A stretch of 10,850 bases of DNA from DATJBC01 sp035515515 (GTDB lineage Bacteria > Actinomycetota > Acidimicrobiia > Acidimicrobiales > UBA8190), in the NCBI GenBank assembly GCA_035515515.1, contig DATJBC010000039.1, positions 1 through 10,850 of the forward strand, given 5' to 3'. The notes beneath the pieces were generated by a model, which was not told where the DNA came from, searched no databases, and saw only the letters and a list, made by a program, of their open reading frames with translations. Positions 1 through 5,855 of this stretch are shown in pieces (within the stretch, counting starts at the first letter, position 1; each line of letters starts with the position of its first letter). Position numbers and translations under genes: made by a program.

Positions 1-309
1 CTGGCCAAGCCCGGGTCGATCACGCCGCACACGAACTTCGAGGCGAGCGTGTACGTCCTCACCAAGGAGGAGGGTGGCCGCCACAAGCCCTTCTTCAACA
101 ACTACCGGCCGCAGTTCTACTTCCGGACCACCGACGTGACGGGATCGATCACCCTCCCCGAGGGCACCGAGATGGTCATGCCCGGTGACAACACCGAGAT
201 GACGGTCGAGCTCCAGAAGCCCATCGCCATGGACGAGGGCCTGCTGTTCGCCATCCGCGAGGGTGGCCGCACGGTGGGCTCCGGCCGGGTCACGAAGATC
301 CTCAAGTAG
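1..309 (+). CDS. tuf: Elongation factor Tu, C-terminal part (5' end outside window)
   Basis: This is the last 102 codons of EF-Tu, the GTPase that delivers aminoacyl-tRNA to the ribosome. The frame is open from the first base to a TAG stop, and the start lies upstream of the window. The visible part is the C-terminal beta-barrel domain. It contains the family signatures GSITPHTNFEA, KPFFNNYRPQFYFRTTDVTG, MVMPGDNTEM, FAIREGGRTVGSG and the terminal VTKILK. No frameshift or odd residue is visible. The next gene, rpsJ, follows after 37 bases on the same strand, as at the end of many str operons (rpsL-rpsG-fusA-tuf), so the two are probably co-transcribed. Identity is close to certain from conserved sequence alone. 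Confidence 0.98.
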   Translation: MAKPGSITPHTNFEASVYVLTKEEGGRHKPFFNNYRPQFYFRTTDVTGSITLPEGTEMVMPGDNTEMTVELQKPIAMDEGLLFAIREGGRTVGSGRVTKILK

Positions 310-346
310 GAACCGGGCTCGGCGGGGGACAGGGAGCGACAGACCG

Positions 347-673
347 ATGGCCGACGCCGCGCGCCAGAAGATCCGCATCCGCCTCAAGGCCTACGACCAC
401 GAGGTGCTCGACCAGTCGACGGAGAAGATCGTGCAGACGGTCCTGCGCACCCAGGCGAAGGTGCAGGGGCCGGTGCCGCTCCCGACCGAGCGTCACCGCT
501 TCACGGTGATCCGCTCGCCGCACAAGTACAAGGACAGCCGCGAGCACTTCGAGATGCAGGTGCACAAGCGGCTGGTGGACATCGTCGAGCACACGCCCAA
601 GACCGTCGACTCGCTCCAGCGCCTCGACCTGCCGGCGGGCGTCGACATCGAGATCAAGATACAGACCGTGTAA
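347..673 (+). CDS. rpsJ: 30S ribosomal protein S10
   Basis: This encodes 108 residues of small-subunit protein S10, which in many bacteria also works as the antitermination factor NusE. The conserved core is present: KIRIRLKAYDHEVLDQS, GPVPLPT, FTVIRSPHKYKDSREHFE, KRLVDI and the C-terminal DLPAGVDIEIKIQ. The ATG at 347 is preferred because AGGGAG lies about 10 bases upstream. The open frame runs further 5', but that part overlaps tuf and lacks S10 similarity. Length is slightly above the usual 101-105 because of a short N-terminal extension (MADAARQ). In most bacteria rplC, rplD and rplW follow. Here a recombinase remnant begins within about 50 bases of the stop. In cyanobacteria rpsJ also closes the str operon, so a separated rpsJ is not unprecedented. 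Confidence 0.98.
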   Translation: MADAARQKIRIRLKAYDHEVLDQSTEKIVQTVLRTQAKVQGPVPLPTERHRFTVIRSPHKYKDSREHFEMQVHKRLVDIVEHTPKTVDSLQRLDLPAGVDIEIKIQTV

Positions 674-686
674 CCAAAGCCCCGGT

Positions 687-712
687 CACAGCCCTGCGGC
701 CTGTCCGCTGTG
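687..712 (+). terminator. Weak hairpin after rpsJ, possible terminator
   Basis: A 6-bp inverted repeat, CACAGC/GCTGTG (687-692 and 707-712), with a 14-base loop starts 13 bases after the rpsJ stop. No T-run follows, so it does not look like a classical intrinsic terminator. It may end the tuf-rpsJ transcript or have no role. Confidence 0.22.
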
Positions 713-718
713 GAAAAC

Positions 719-1672
719 ATGACCTGATCGGCGAGTTCGTCCGGCGCTACTCCAATCCGAAGCCCCGCCACCAGTACGTCGCCGAGTTGACGGCCCTGTT
801 CACCTCGACCGGGTGCCACCATCCCCGGCACCTCGCGGAGGTCGACGTCCTGGCCTGGTGTGGGGGACACGGTCGCCCTCCGGCCAACAACACCGTCCGG
901 AACCGCCTATCCCGGGTGTGCACCTTCCTGCGGTGGTGCGTCCGGATGGGGAAGCCGACCCAGCACTGGTCGAGGCCCTGGCGAGCCGGGACAATCCCCT
1001 ACGCCGCATACCCCGCCTCTACGGCAAGGTCCAGGGGAAGAATCCCGCTCTCGCTGGCTTACCCACGAGGAAGCCTTTGGGGGGCTCCTGGGGACCTGTG
1101 GCGGCGACGGAGCACCAGGGATGCGGGACGAGGTGGTCCTCCGCCTAGGGCTGGCCGGAATGCGGGCGGCGGAGATCACCTCCCTCCGGATCGGCGATCT
1201 CCACCTGGACCACGACCCACCCACCATCGCCTGGATCGGTAAGGCAAGCCGCTCCCGGCGCCTGGTCCCAGGTCCGGCCCTCGTCCGCCTGCTCGGGCGA
1301 TCCCTGACCGCCTACGAAGAGCACATCGGTCGACGGCTGAGGGACGACCATCCGGTGGTCTGTCGGAGAAAGCCCGGAGCCGGGCAGGGCCAGGTCTCCT
1401 GGGGCCACCCCATCGCCCGGACCTGCTCGATCCAGGACATCGTGAGATCACGGGCCACCCAGGCCGGGCTAGGGCACTTGTCACCTCATGACCTTCGACG
1501 CTCAGCGGCTGGAATCCTTCACCGGGCGAGGAGCGCAGACGGCGGCCACCTGTTCGACCTCCGCGACATCCAGCAGGTGCTCGATCACGCCGACCCAGCG
1601 ACGACGCAAAGGTCGTATCTCGACCCGCTGGGGACCGGCACCAAGGAGCGGGCGGCCTCATATCTGGATTGA
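719..1672 (+). pseudogene. Tyrosine recombinase/integrase, frameshifted
   Basis: This is a phage-integrase-family site-specific recombinase split over three frames. The N-terminal SAM-like core-binding domain reads from about 722 to 951 (GEFVRRYSNPKPRHQYVAEL, then NNTVRNRLSRVCTFLRW). The frame changes in the GGGG run at 948-951 (MGEADPALVEALASRDNPLR) and again at CCC 1044-1046 (then SRWLTHEEAFGGLL). The last frame keeps the whole catalytic domain: Arg in GLAGMRAAEI, the beta-hairpin Lys in WIGKASRSRRLVP, HDLRR, the second His in VLDHADPATTQ and the nucleophile Tyr in RSYLDPL. The N-terminal frame has no ATG or GTG. An ATG at 719 would serve if one C were also missing after ATGACC, giving three one-base deletions and about 318 residues, a normal size. 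The stop at 1670-1672 is natural. As read here it cannot yield a full protein without frameshifting. It lies directly behind rpsJ, as expected for the int end of an integrated element. Confidence 0.85.
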
Positions 1673-1808
1673 CTCGGCAAGCCCCGACCAGAGTGCCGAC
1701 ATTCACGGGAGCCACGGGCACATTTCCGGGCCCGCGTGCGAGCCTCTAGTAGGGGAGCTCGGTCCAGTCGTATGCTTTTGGGAAGCGGCTCCCCACGAAG
1801 GTCACGCG

Positions 1809-3563
1809 ATGACTCTTCTCCAAGGACATGAAACCGGGGACGGGGAAGATCGCCACAACGGACAGACATCTGATCCTGAAGCCCGACGCAAGCTCCAGCG
1901 ACGACTTCGTCCCCTTGCCATCGTCACCCTGGTGGGAATCATCGCGCTGGCCGTGATCATCCCTCTTGTCGTGCTCGGTCCGTCGAGCACCTCATTGCTC
2001 CCGGAGGAGACCCCCTTGAACCATTCGGGCCTCTTCGAACCGGCAGGTCGGGCAGGGAGCAGGGAGGGCGGAGGTGCGGGCAACTTCAACTTCGCGATCA
2101 TCGACCCTGCCACCGGGACCACGACCCCCGTACGGCCCTTTTCGAGCAACACCTTGGTTTCAACCCCCTTTGTGGCGAGCGGCAACGAGCTCGTGGACGT
2201 GATCGGCCTCAAGGACACGGTGGGTGTGCCGAACGTCGGGACAGCAGTGGCGTTCACGCCTGACCGCCCTCAGGTGATCCGAAGTCTCGGTACGGCCTCC
2301 TATGTCGTCGATGCCTCTACCTCCAACGACGTGTGGCTCGTGGTGGACCCCGAGTTTCCCTATCCGGTGATTTCCGATTCGGGCTGCACCGTCGAAGAGG
2401 TTTCTCTCTTCGGGGTTGTCGCTACCAGCCCGCGTCCATTCCCTTGTGGTTGGTCGATCAAGGGCCCCGCACCCCGAGGCCTCCTTGTGGAGCGGGTCGC
2501 GCTTTCGGCACAGAGCTGCGGATGGAAATGCGTCCCTCCGGCCAGGTTGAGCAGCTGGGATCCGATAGACCAGCGTGTCATTGCCAACTATGGGTACGCC
2601 TCGAAGAACCTGTCGATCGATGCCGACAACGGACAGATCGTGCTGTGGAACGAATGCGACGGCCCGCATTGCGTCGACAACGCCACCAACCTCGTCTCTG
2701 GGCGAACAACCATCGTTCCCGAGCTCCCGAAAGGCTGGCAGCGGCTCACCCAGTACACACTTTCTCCCGACGGTAACTTCGCCGCCGTTATCGAGATCTC
2801 CAACCGAACGGAGGCCGCGCTTGAGCACTACGCTCGCACCCTCCCCCGAAGCCCGCCCTGCTGCTATTTCGGCGTTCATGCCATTCCGAGCAGACTCCTC
2901 GTCTACAACCTGAGCCTCGACAGGCTGGTCGAGCAGCGCTCGTTCATGGCGGCCTCTTATCCTGTCGTTGAATGGTCTCCCGATGGAGGATGGTTGTTTG
3001 TCACCGAGGATCTCCAACACATCGAGGCGGTACCCATGTGGTCGGATTCAGAGTCAGTTCGATCAGTGCCGACGAGGAAACGGATTGATGGTGAGGCCCC
3101 AGCAGAGTCGTTCTTGCCTTTTCCTCGTCAAGGGCGCTCGCATCCAGTAACTGACCCTGGCGCCCTACGTGTGCGCCCGACGGCCACGCATGCAGGCGAA
3201 TTCCGGTATCACCAATACCGAGGTGGCATCTCTGTCGAGGGGTTTCTGGCAAACATCATCCTCTTAACAGACTTCGCTTTCGACCCAATCCAGAAGTCGC
3301 GCCGAGAACGCAAATCCGTCGGCGAGGTTGGTGACGGTGACTCCGTCGAGCGACATTTCCCGTCGGCGTGGCACCAGGTTCCCGGATCGGTCTCGGATCC
3401 GAACCTTCACGCCCGCAACCTCATCTCGCTTTCGACGGAGCACCCGGCGCATCCTGACGAACTCGGCCTCGGCCACCTCGCGCTGAACCTCGACCGGTTC
3501 GAGTCCCCAGACGTCCCACCATGTGACCCCCTCAAAGCCCCAGGGGGCGACCTTCTGTCCTAG
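1809..3563 (+). CDS. Membrane-anchored Cys-rich beta-propeller-like protein, 3' end doubtful
   Basis: The open frame gives 584 residues from the ATG at 1809, with GAAGG six bases upstream; a weak -10-like TATGCT lies at 1771-1776. Residues 1-35 are charged and probably cytoplasmic. Residues 36-57 form one transmembrane helix (LAIVTLVGIIALAVIIPLVV), and the rest should be extracytoplasmic. Blade-like turns (TLSPDGNFAAV, VEWSPDGGWLFVT) suggest a WD40/TolB-like propeller. Close Cys pairs (SCGWKC, NECDGPHC, PPCC) fit disulfides outside the membrane. After about residue 415 (near base 3060) the sequence loses propeller character, turns charged and low in pattern, and its last 300 bases run antisense to the rep remnant. 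The natural 3' end may have been lost by insertion or deletion. Third positions are visibly less GC-rich than in neighbouring genes, which suggests transfer. Exact function is unknown. Confidence 0.6.
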   Translation: MTLLQGHETGDGEDRHNGQTSDPEARRKLQRRLRPLAIVTLVGIIALAVIIPLVVLGPSSTSLLPEETPLNHSGLFEPAGRAGSREGGGAGNFNFAIIDPATGTTTPVRPFSSNTLVSTPFVASGNELVDVIGLKDTVGVPNVGTAVAFTPDRPQVIRSLGTASYVVDASTSNDVWLVVDPEFPYPVISDSGCTVEEVSLFGVVATSPRPFPCGWSIKGPAPRGLLVERVALSAQSCGWKCVPPARLSSWDPIDQRVIANYGYASKNLSIDADNGQIVLWNECDGPHCVDNATNLVSGRTTIVPELPKGWQRLTQYTLSPDGNFAAVIEISNRTEAALEHYARTLPRSPPCCYFGVHAIPSRLLVYNLSLDRLVEQRSFMAASYPVVEWSPDGGWLFVTEDLQHIEAVPMWSDSESVRSVPTRKRIDGEAPAESFLPFPRQGRSHPVTDPGALRVRPTATHAGEFRYHQYRGGISVEGFLANIILLTDFAFDPIQKSRRERKSVGEVGDGDSVERHFPSAWHQVPGSVSDPNLHARNLISLSTEHPAHPDELGLGHLALNLDRFESPDVPPCDPLKAPGGDLLS

Positions 3564-4145
3564 TTTCCCCCGACTCGCGCCACAGGTAATCGCCGACCCG
3601 TTTGGCATTCGCTCGAGTCTCCTCGGAGCTGGTGTAGGAGCACGGCCGTATGTGGACGCTCCGCCGGCAGTGGTGTCGATCGCCCGACTTCACGATCTCC
3701 CACCATGCTTGGCACGCCCATTCCCAGGAGGGCCCGCGGGTGAAGGGGTCGTACCAGAGCTCGACGTCGGCTGGCAGCTCCACGTACAGGTGGAAGTGAG
3801 GCGCGAATTGCTGCGCAGAAGAGTGGTGTGCTCTCGGCTGGAACGCGAGCACCCACGCTCCTCGAGGCGCTCCCCATTTGCGTCGCAGGCCTCCCTGAAC
3901 GCACGGAGGTGACGCTTGAGCGTTGCACCGTCAGGGCACCAGGTGCGCCAGTCCGCCGGATGGGTTAGGGGGAGCATCACCAGCCGCTCTGATCCCGCCC
4001 ACGGGAGCGCGTTCCATGTCCAGCGCATCTGGCGTCGCGCTTTGGCCGTGAAGCCCGTCACCGGGCTGTCGGTTCGGCCTGCGGGACGTCCGACCCTCCC
4101 GCCGTCGCAAGGAGCCGGCCCTCGCCACTGGGAGCGGAGTCGCAT
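3264..4145 (-). pseudogene. Rolling-circle replication initiator (HUH Rep), frameshifted
   Basis: Three minus-strand frames join into one Rep-like protein of about 290-320 residues. Frame A carries VTGFTAKARRQMRWT and a motif I-like VMLPLTHPADW, then LKRHLRAFREA. A missing base near 3886 moves the reading to RRKWGAPRGAWVLAF. Frame B holds the HUH metal site APHFHLYVELP and the Tyr motif RVGDYLWRESG. One extra base in the run C3567-C3571 (G5 on this strand) leads to frame C, GKLGQKVAPWGFEGVTWWDVW, ending at TAA 3264-3266. Family knowledge: HUH Reps nick the double-strand origin with the Tyr and bind the metal with the two His. The usual Lys near the Tyr is Arg here (YLWR). The ATG at 4145 is a plausible start; a GTG at 4220 in the same frame is the longer choice. 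A strong inverted repeat lies just upstream of 4145. As sequenced it cannot be translated in one piece. Confidence 0.75.
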
Positions 4146-4153
4146 TCCTCCGG

Positions 4154-4179
4154 GCGTCGACACGACGAAGTGTCGACGC
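4154..4179. repeat. Perfect 10-bp inverted repeat beside the rep start
   Basis: The arms GCGTCGACAC (4154-4163) and GTGTCGACGC (4170-4179) are exact complements around a 6-base loop, GACGAA. The hairpin lies 9 bases upstream of the ATG at 4145 on the rep strand. Rolling-circle replicons often keep their nick-site hairpin (double-strand origin) or an autoregulatory operator near rep, so either role fits. Position and symmetry are seen directly; function is inferred. Confidence 0.5.
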
Positions 4180-4276
4180 ATACCGACGCTTGAGCGAGGT
4201 TCGAGGGCCATGCCATGCACCGTGGGACGCGGGTGCGACGCTCAACGCGCCGATTTCGGTGCCACTCGCGGATCTG

Positions 4277-4320
4277 GCGGACACCAGTGGTCAGTAACGG
4301 TTGCTCGCGGACGCCAGTGG
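4277..4320. repeat. Pair of imperfect 14-bp direct repeats
   Basis: GCGGACACCAGTGG (4277-4290) and GCGGACGCCAGTGG (4307-4320) differ at one base and start exactly 30 bases apart. They could be iterons, an operator, or the remnant of an insertion-sequence end. I cannot decide among these from the window. Confidence 0.45.
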
Positions 4321-4463
4321 GCATTTCCGGATGTCTCAAGTTCTTTGAATCTGATCTCCGGTACCCCGGGCCTCGCACGCCGTACCGGCGCTCGGCCCGG
4401 AGCCGGAACCGACGCAGACGACCCAGGGCGCTCATCGCCGTCCCGGTCCGTCCGGCCTCGTCT

Positions 4464-4490
4464 CTGACCGTCGCAACCTGGCGGTAGCGT
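4464..4490 (+). promoter_or_regulatory. Possible hicAB promoter
   Basis: CTGACC (4464-4469) and TAGCGT (4485-4490) are spaced 15 bases apart and resemble an actinobacterial -35/-10 pair, though the spacer is short. The predicted RNA start would leave a leader of about 80 bases before hicA. Support is sequence resemblance only. Confidence 0.25.
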
Positions 4491-4578
4491 CCGAGACCGT
4501 GATGCTGCCGCCGCTCCTCCTCGAGGATGGGAACCTATTTCCCTCCTCGTCTCGATCGGCGCCCTCGACGAGCCGATC

Positions 4579-4770
4579 ATGAAGGTCAGGGACGTGGTCC
4601 GGCGACTGGAACGAGAAGGTTGGCGGCTCGATCGTCAGGTCGGCAGCCACCGTCAGTACCGCCACTCCGAGCGGCCCGGAACCGTCACCGTTTCCGGGCA
4701 TCTCGGCGACGACCTGGCCCCGGGTACGCTGGGATCGATCCGTCGTCAAGCAGGTTGGAGGGACAGATGA
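4579..4770 (+). CDS. hicA: HicA-family mRNA interferase toxin
   Basis: This encodes 63 residues with the small HicA double-stranded RNA-binding fold. The N-terminal helix is VRDVVRRLEREGWRLDRQ, followed by the catalytic-His segment GSHRQYRH, the strand TVTVSGH, and the C-terminal DLAPGTLGSIRRQAGW, all typical of the family. HicA toxins cut mRNA and tmRNA in the cytoplasm and are neutralised by the partner HicB. The TGA stop overlaps the ATG of hicB (ATGA), so translation is probably coupled. Length matches the family (about 60-80). The ATG at 4579 has no strong Shine-Dalgarno, only GACGAGC upstream. The gene looks intact, with the key His present, so the toxin is likely functional. Confidence 0.9.
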   Translation: MKVRDVVRRLEREGWRLDRQVGSHRQYRHSERPGTVTVSGHLGDDLAPGTLGSIRRQAGWRDR

Positions 4771-4979
4771 GCCGGTATGCCGTCGTCATCGAGCGAGCTG
4801 ACGGCAACCTCTCGGCGTACGTTCCTGACCTTCCCGGCTGCGTCGCCACTGGTCAGACAGAAGACGAGGTCAGGGCCAACATCGCCGAGGCCATCCGGCT
4901 TCACGTGGAGTCCCTCCGACAGCACGGCGAGCCCGTACCTCCCCCTTCAGCGACCGCGGAGGTCGTCGACGTGGCGTGA
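4767..4979 (+). CDS. hicB: HicB-family antitoxin
   Basis: This encodes 70 residues with the partial RNase H-like fold of HicB. YAVVIERADGNLSAYVPDLP is followed by GCVATGQTEDEVRANIAEAI and a helix, RLHVESLRQHGEPVPPP. The pattern 'AYVPDLPGC...T.DE....I.EAI' is the standard HicB signature. A strong GGAGGGA lies at 4757-4763, and the ATG at 4767 overlaps the hicA stop. The protein ends soon after the RNase H-like core and lacks the C-terminal helix-turn-helix or ribbon-helix-helix domain that many HicB proteins use to repress their own operon. Autoregulation may therefore be weak or work another way. It should bind and block HicA. Confidence 0.92.
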   Translation: MSRYAVVIERADGNLSAYVPDLPGCVATGQTEDEVRANIAEAIRLHVESLRQHGEPVPPPSATAEVVDVA

Positions 4980-5063
4980 CCCGTCGATGGGGGATTCTTT
5001 GCGATGGCGAGCGGACATGGGTGTCACAACTGATGGGGGTCGGGGTGCCATGCAACGGCCTGA

Positions 5064-5093
5064 CGTCGCTCGTAAAGGGCTCCGCAAGCGACG
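5064..5093 (-). terminator. Weak hairpin downstream of the surface-protein gene
   Basis: CGTCGCT (5064-5070) and AGCGACG (5087-5093) form a 7-bp stem with a 16-base loop between the convergent hicB and surface-protein genes. No T-run is seen on either strand. It could serve as a shared terminator. Confidence 0.2.
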
Positions 5094-5198
5094 GGCTCTT
5101 TCAAGCTCGGGTCTATCTGCTCCCCCCGGCCTTGACCGTTGGTCAACCTGTGAGCCGCCGGTCGATTCTCAGCTTGGCCGAGGCCCATGGACAGGTGC

Positions 5199-5777
5199 TC
5201 ATCCCAAACGGTTCGGATTTCGCCGAGCCACGACGACAAGCACCAGTCCGAGGGCCACCAGGATGAGGCCGAGTCCGGTGAGCTTGAGGACGCCGGGGAA
5301 ACCGGTGAACGCCAGGACGCCTCCGGATGCCCTTGTCGCAGGTCCGGGTCCGCCAGGGGATGCAACGCTCGTACTCGACAGCGGGCTCGTGGTGCTCGGG
5401 GGGGTCGACGTCGTCGGAGCGGTCGAGGTGGACGTCGTCGTGGACGACGACGCGGTGGTGGTGCTCGACGGCGGTGACGTGGTCGTCGTGGTTGTCGTGG
5501 TAGTCGGAGTGGTTGTGGTCGGCCAGGTCGTGGTGGTGGTCGACGGCGGCGGTGACGCCGTCGTCGTGGTGGCCGGCCTCGTAGTGGTCGAGGTCGGCCG
5601 GGTCGTGGTGGTGGTACGCGGCGGACAGGCCGTCGTCGGGGTTGAAGGACGACGGCAACCTGACGCGGCAGGCGTGAGGGCGATCCCCACCGACAAGGCG
5701 ACGACGCCTGTGATGGCAAATGCCAAGCTGATCCGTCCCATTGCTGAAAGGTTGACAAAGCGTCTTCGAGCGGCCAT
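5199..5777 (-). CDS. Thr-rich cell-wall surface protein with LAFTG sortase signal
   Basis: This encodes 192 residues. An N-terminal signal peptide (residues about 1-40; MAARRR, then a hydrophobic stretch ending LTPAAS) is followed by a mucin-like stalk (about 44-135) made almost only of Thr, Ser and Pro with runs of up to nine Thr. The C-terminus is a sorting signal: LAFTG at 155-159, a hydrophobic helix at about 163-184, and the tail ARRNPNRLG. Class E sortases of high-GC Gram-positives recognise LAXTG, so the protein is probably linked to peptidoglycan after cleavage between Thr and Gly. The stalk has no folded domain, so it may act as a spacer or a glycosylated coat. The ATG at 5777 has AAAAGGA 6 bases upstream. 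A structured leader lies directly upstream. No sortase gene is in the window. The stalk is low-complexity DNA and may vary in length between strains. Confidence 0.85.
   Translation of the reverse strand: MAARRRFVNLSAMGRISLAFAITGVVALSVGIALTPAASGCRRPSTPTTACPPRTTTTTRPTSTTTRPATTTTASPPPSTTTTTWPTTTTPTTTTTTTTTSPPSSTTTASSSTTTSTSTAPTTSTPPSTTSPLSSTSVASPGGPGPATRASGGVLAFTGFPGVLKLTGLGLILVALGLVLVVVARRNPNRLG
5395..5640. repeat. Low-complexity GT-rich tract coding the Thr stalk
   Basis: This is an irregular run of GTGGT/CGTCGT-type units, which on the minus strand are ACC/ACG/ACA Thr codons. Units are degenerate and not of fixed length, so this is a coding low-complexity tract, not a tandem array or CRISPR. 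It is prone to slippage and to assembly error. Confidence 0.8.
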
Positions 5778-5796
5778 GGCGGGTCCTTTTCGTACT

Positions 5797-5855
5797 GTCC
5801 TGTGACGGTCATCGGCCCTGCTCCGCTGCTCACGTAGGGCCGAAGGTCACAGGAC
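5797..5855 (-). promoter_or_regulatory. Structured leader of the surface-protein gene (candidate cis-regulatory RNA)
   Basis: The outer stem is GTCCTGTGAC/GTCACAGGAC, 10 perfect pairs (5797-5806 with 5846-5855). The inner stem is CGGCCCT/AGGGCCG, 7 perfect pairs (5813-5819 with 5836-5842). They are separated by an asymmetric internal loop (3 and 6 bases) and capped by a 16-base loop. The structure ends 19 bases before the start codon. On the transcript, GGTCCT of the 5' arm is also complementary to AGGACC, which overlaps the ribosome binding site (5782-5787), so two exclusive folds are possible. I do not recognise a known riboswitch class. GCCGATGA in the inner 3' arm also resembles the -10 of FliA/WhiG-type promoters (consensus GCCGATAA), but no TAAA -35 lies at the right distance. 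Confidence 0.5.

Larger units (their letters stand above)
674..4220. mobile_element. Remains of an integrative or plasmid-like element
   Basis: The span is bounded by a broken tyrosine recombinase right after rpsJ and a broken rolling-circle (HUH) Rep on the opposite strand. Integrase plus a Rep of this type is the core of integrative plasmids and of actinobacterial integrative and conjugative elements (AICEs). I see no transfer gene, no excisionase and no flanking att duplication, and a lower-GC propeller-like gene lies between the two markers. The outer limits are therefore inferred: the left one from the rpsJ stop, the right one from the start of rep. The two genes could also come from separate insertions. 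Confidence 0.45.
4221..4578. other. Gene-poor stretch between rep remnant and hicA
   Basis: I see no supported gene in these 358 bases. Short open frames on both strands have Arg/Ser/Pro-rich products without recognisable motifs. The stretch holds two imperfect direct repeats (4277-4290 and 4307-4320) and a possible hicA promoter near 4464-4490. It may mark the edge of the inserted element. Confidence 0.5.

Noticed and set aside
948..951. Programmed ribosomal frameshifting in the integrase
   Set aside because: Two or three separate shifts would be needed and no slippery heptamer with a downstream structure is seen; indels are simpler.
3001..3252. An 83-codon minus-strand frame downstream of rep as an extra element gene
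   Set aside because: No motif is recognised, there is no ribosome site, and it is antisense to the propeller frame.
663..4501. AGACCGTG at the rpsJ end (663-670) and at 4494-4501 as attL/attR
   Set aside because: Only 8 bases are shared, which is expected by chance over this distance, and no rplC sequence follows the second copy.
5395..5640. Repeat tract as a CRISPR or minisatellite array
   Set aside because: Units have no constant length and no unique spacers; the tract is explained by Thr codons.
4777..5805. A 342-codon plus-strand frame with long Val/Asp runs
   Set aside because: The Val runs are the antisense of Thr codons in the surface-protein stalk, and the 5' part is a shadow of hicB.
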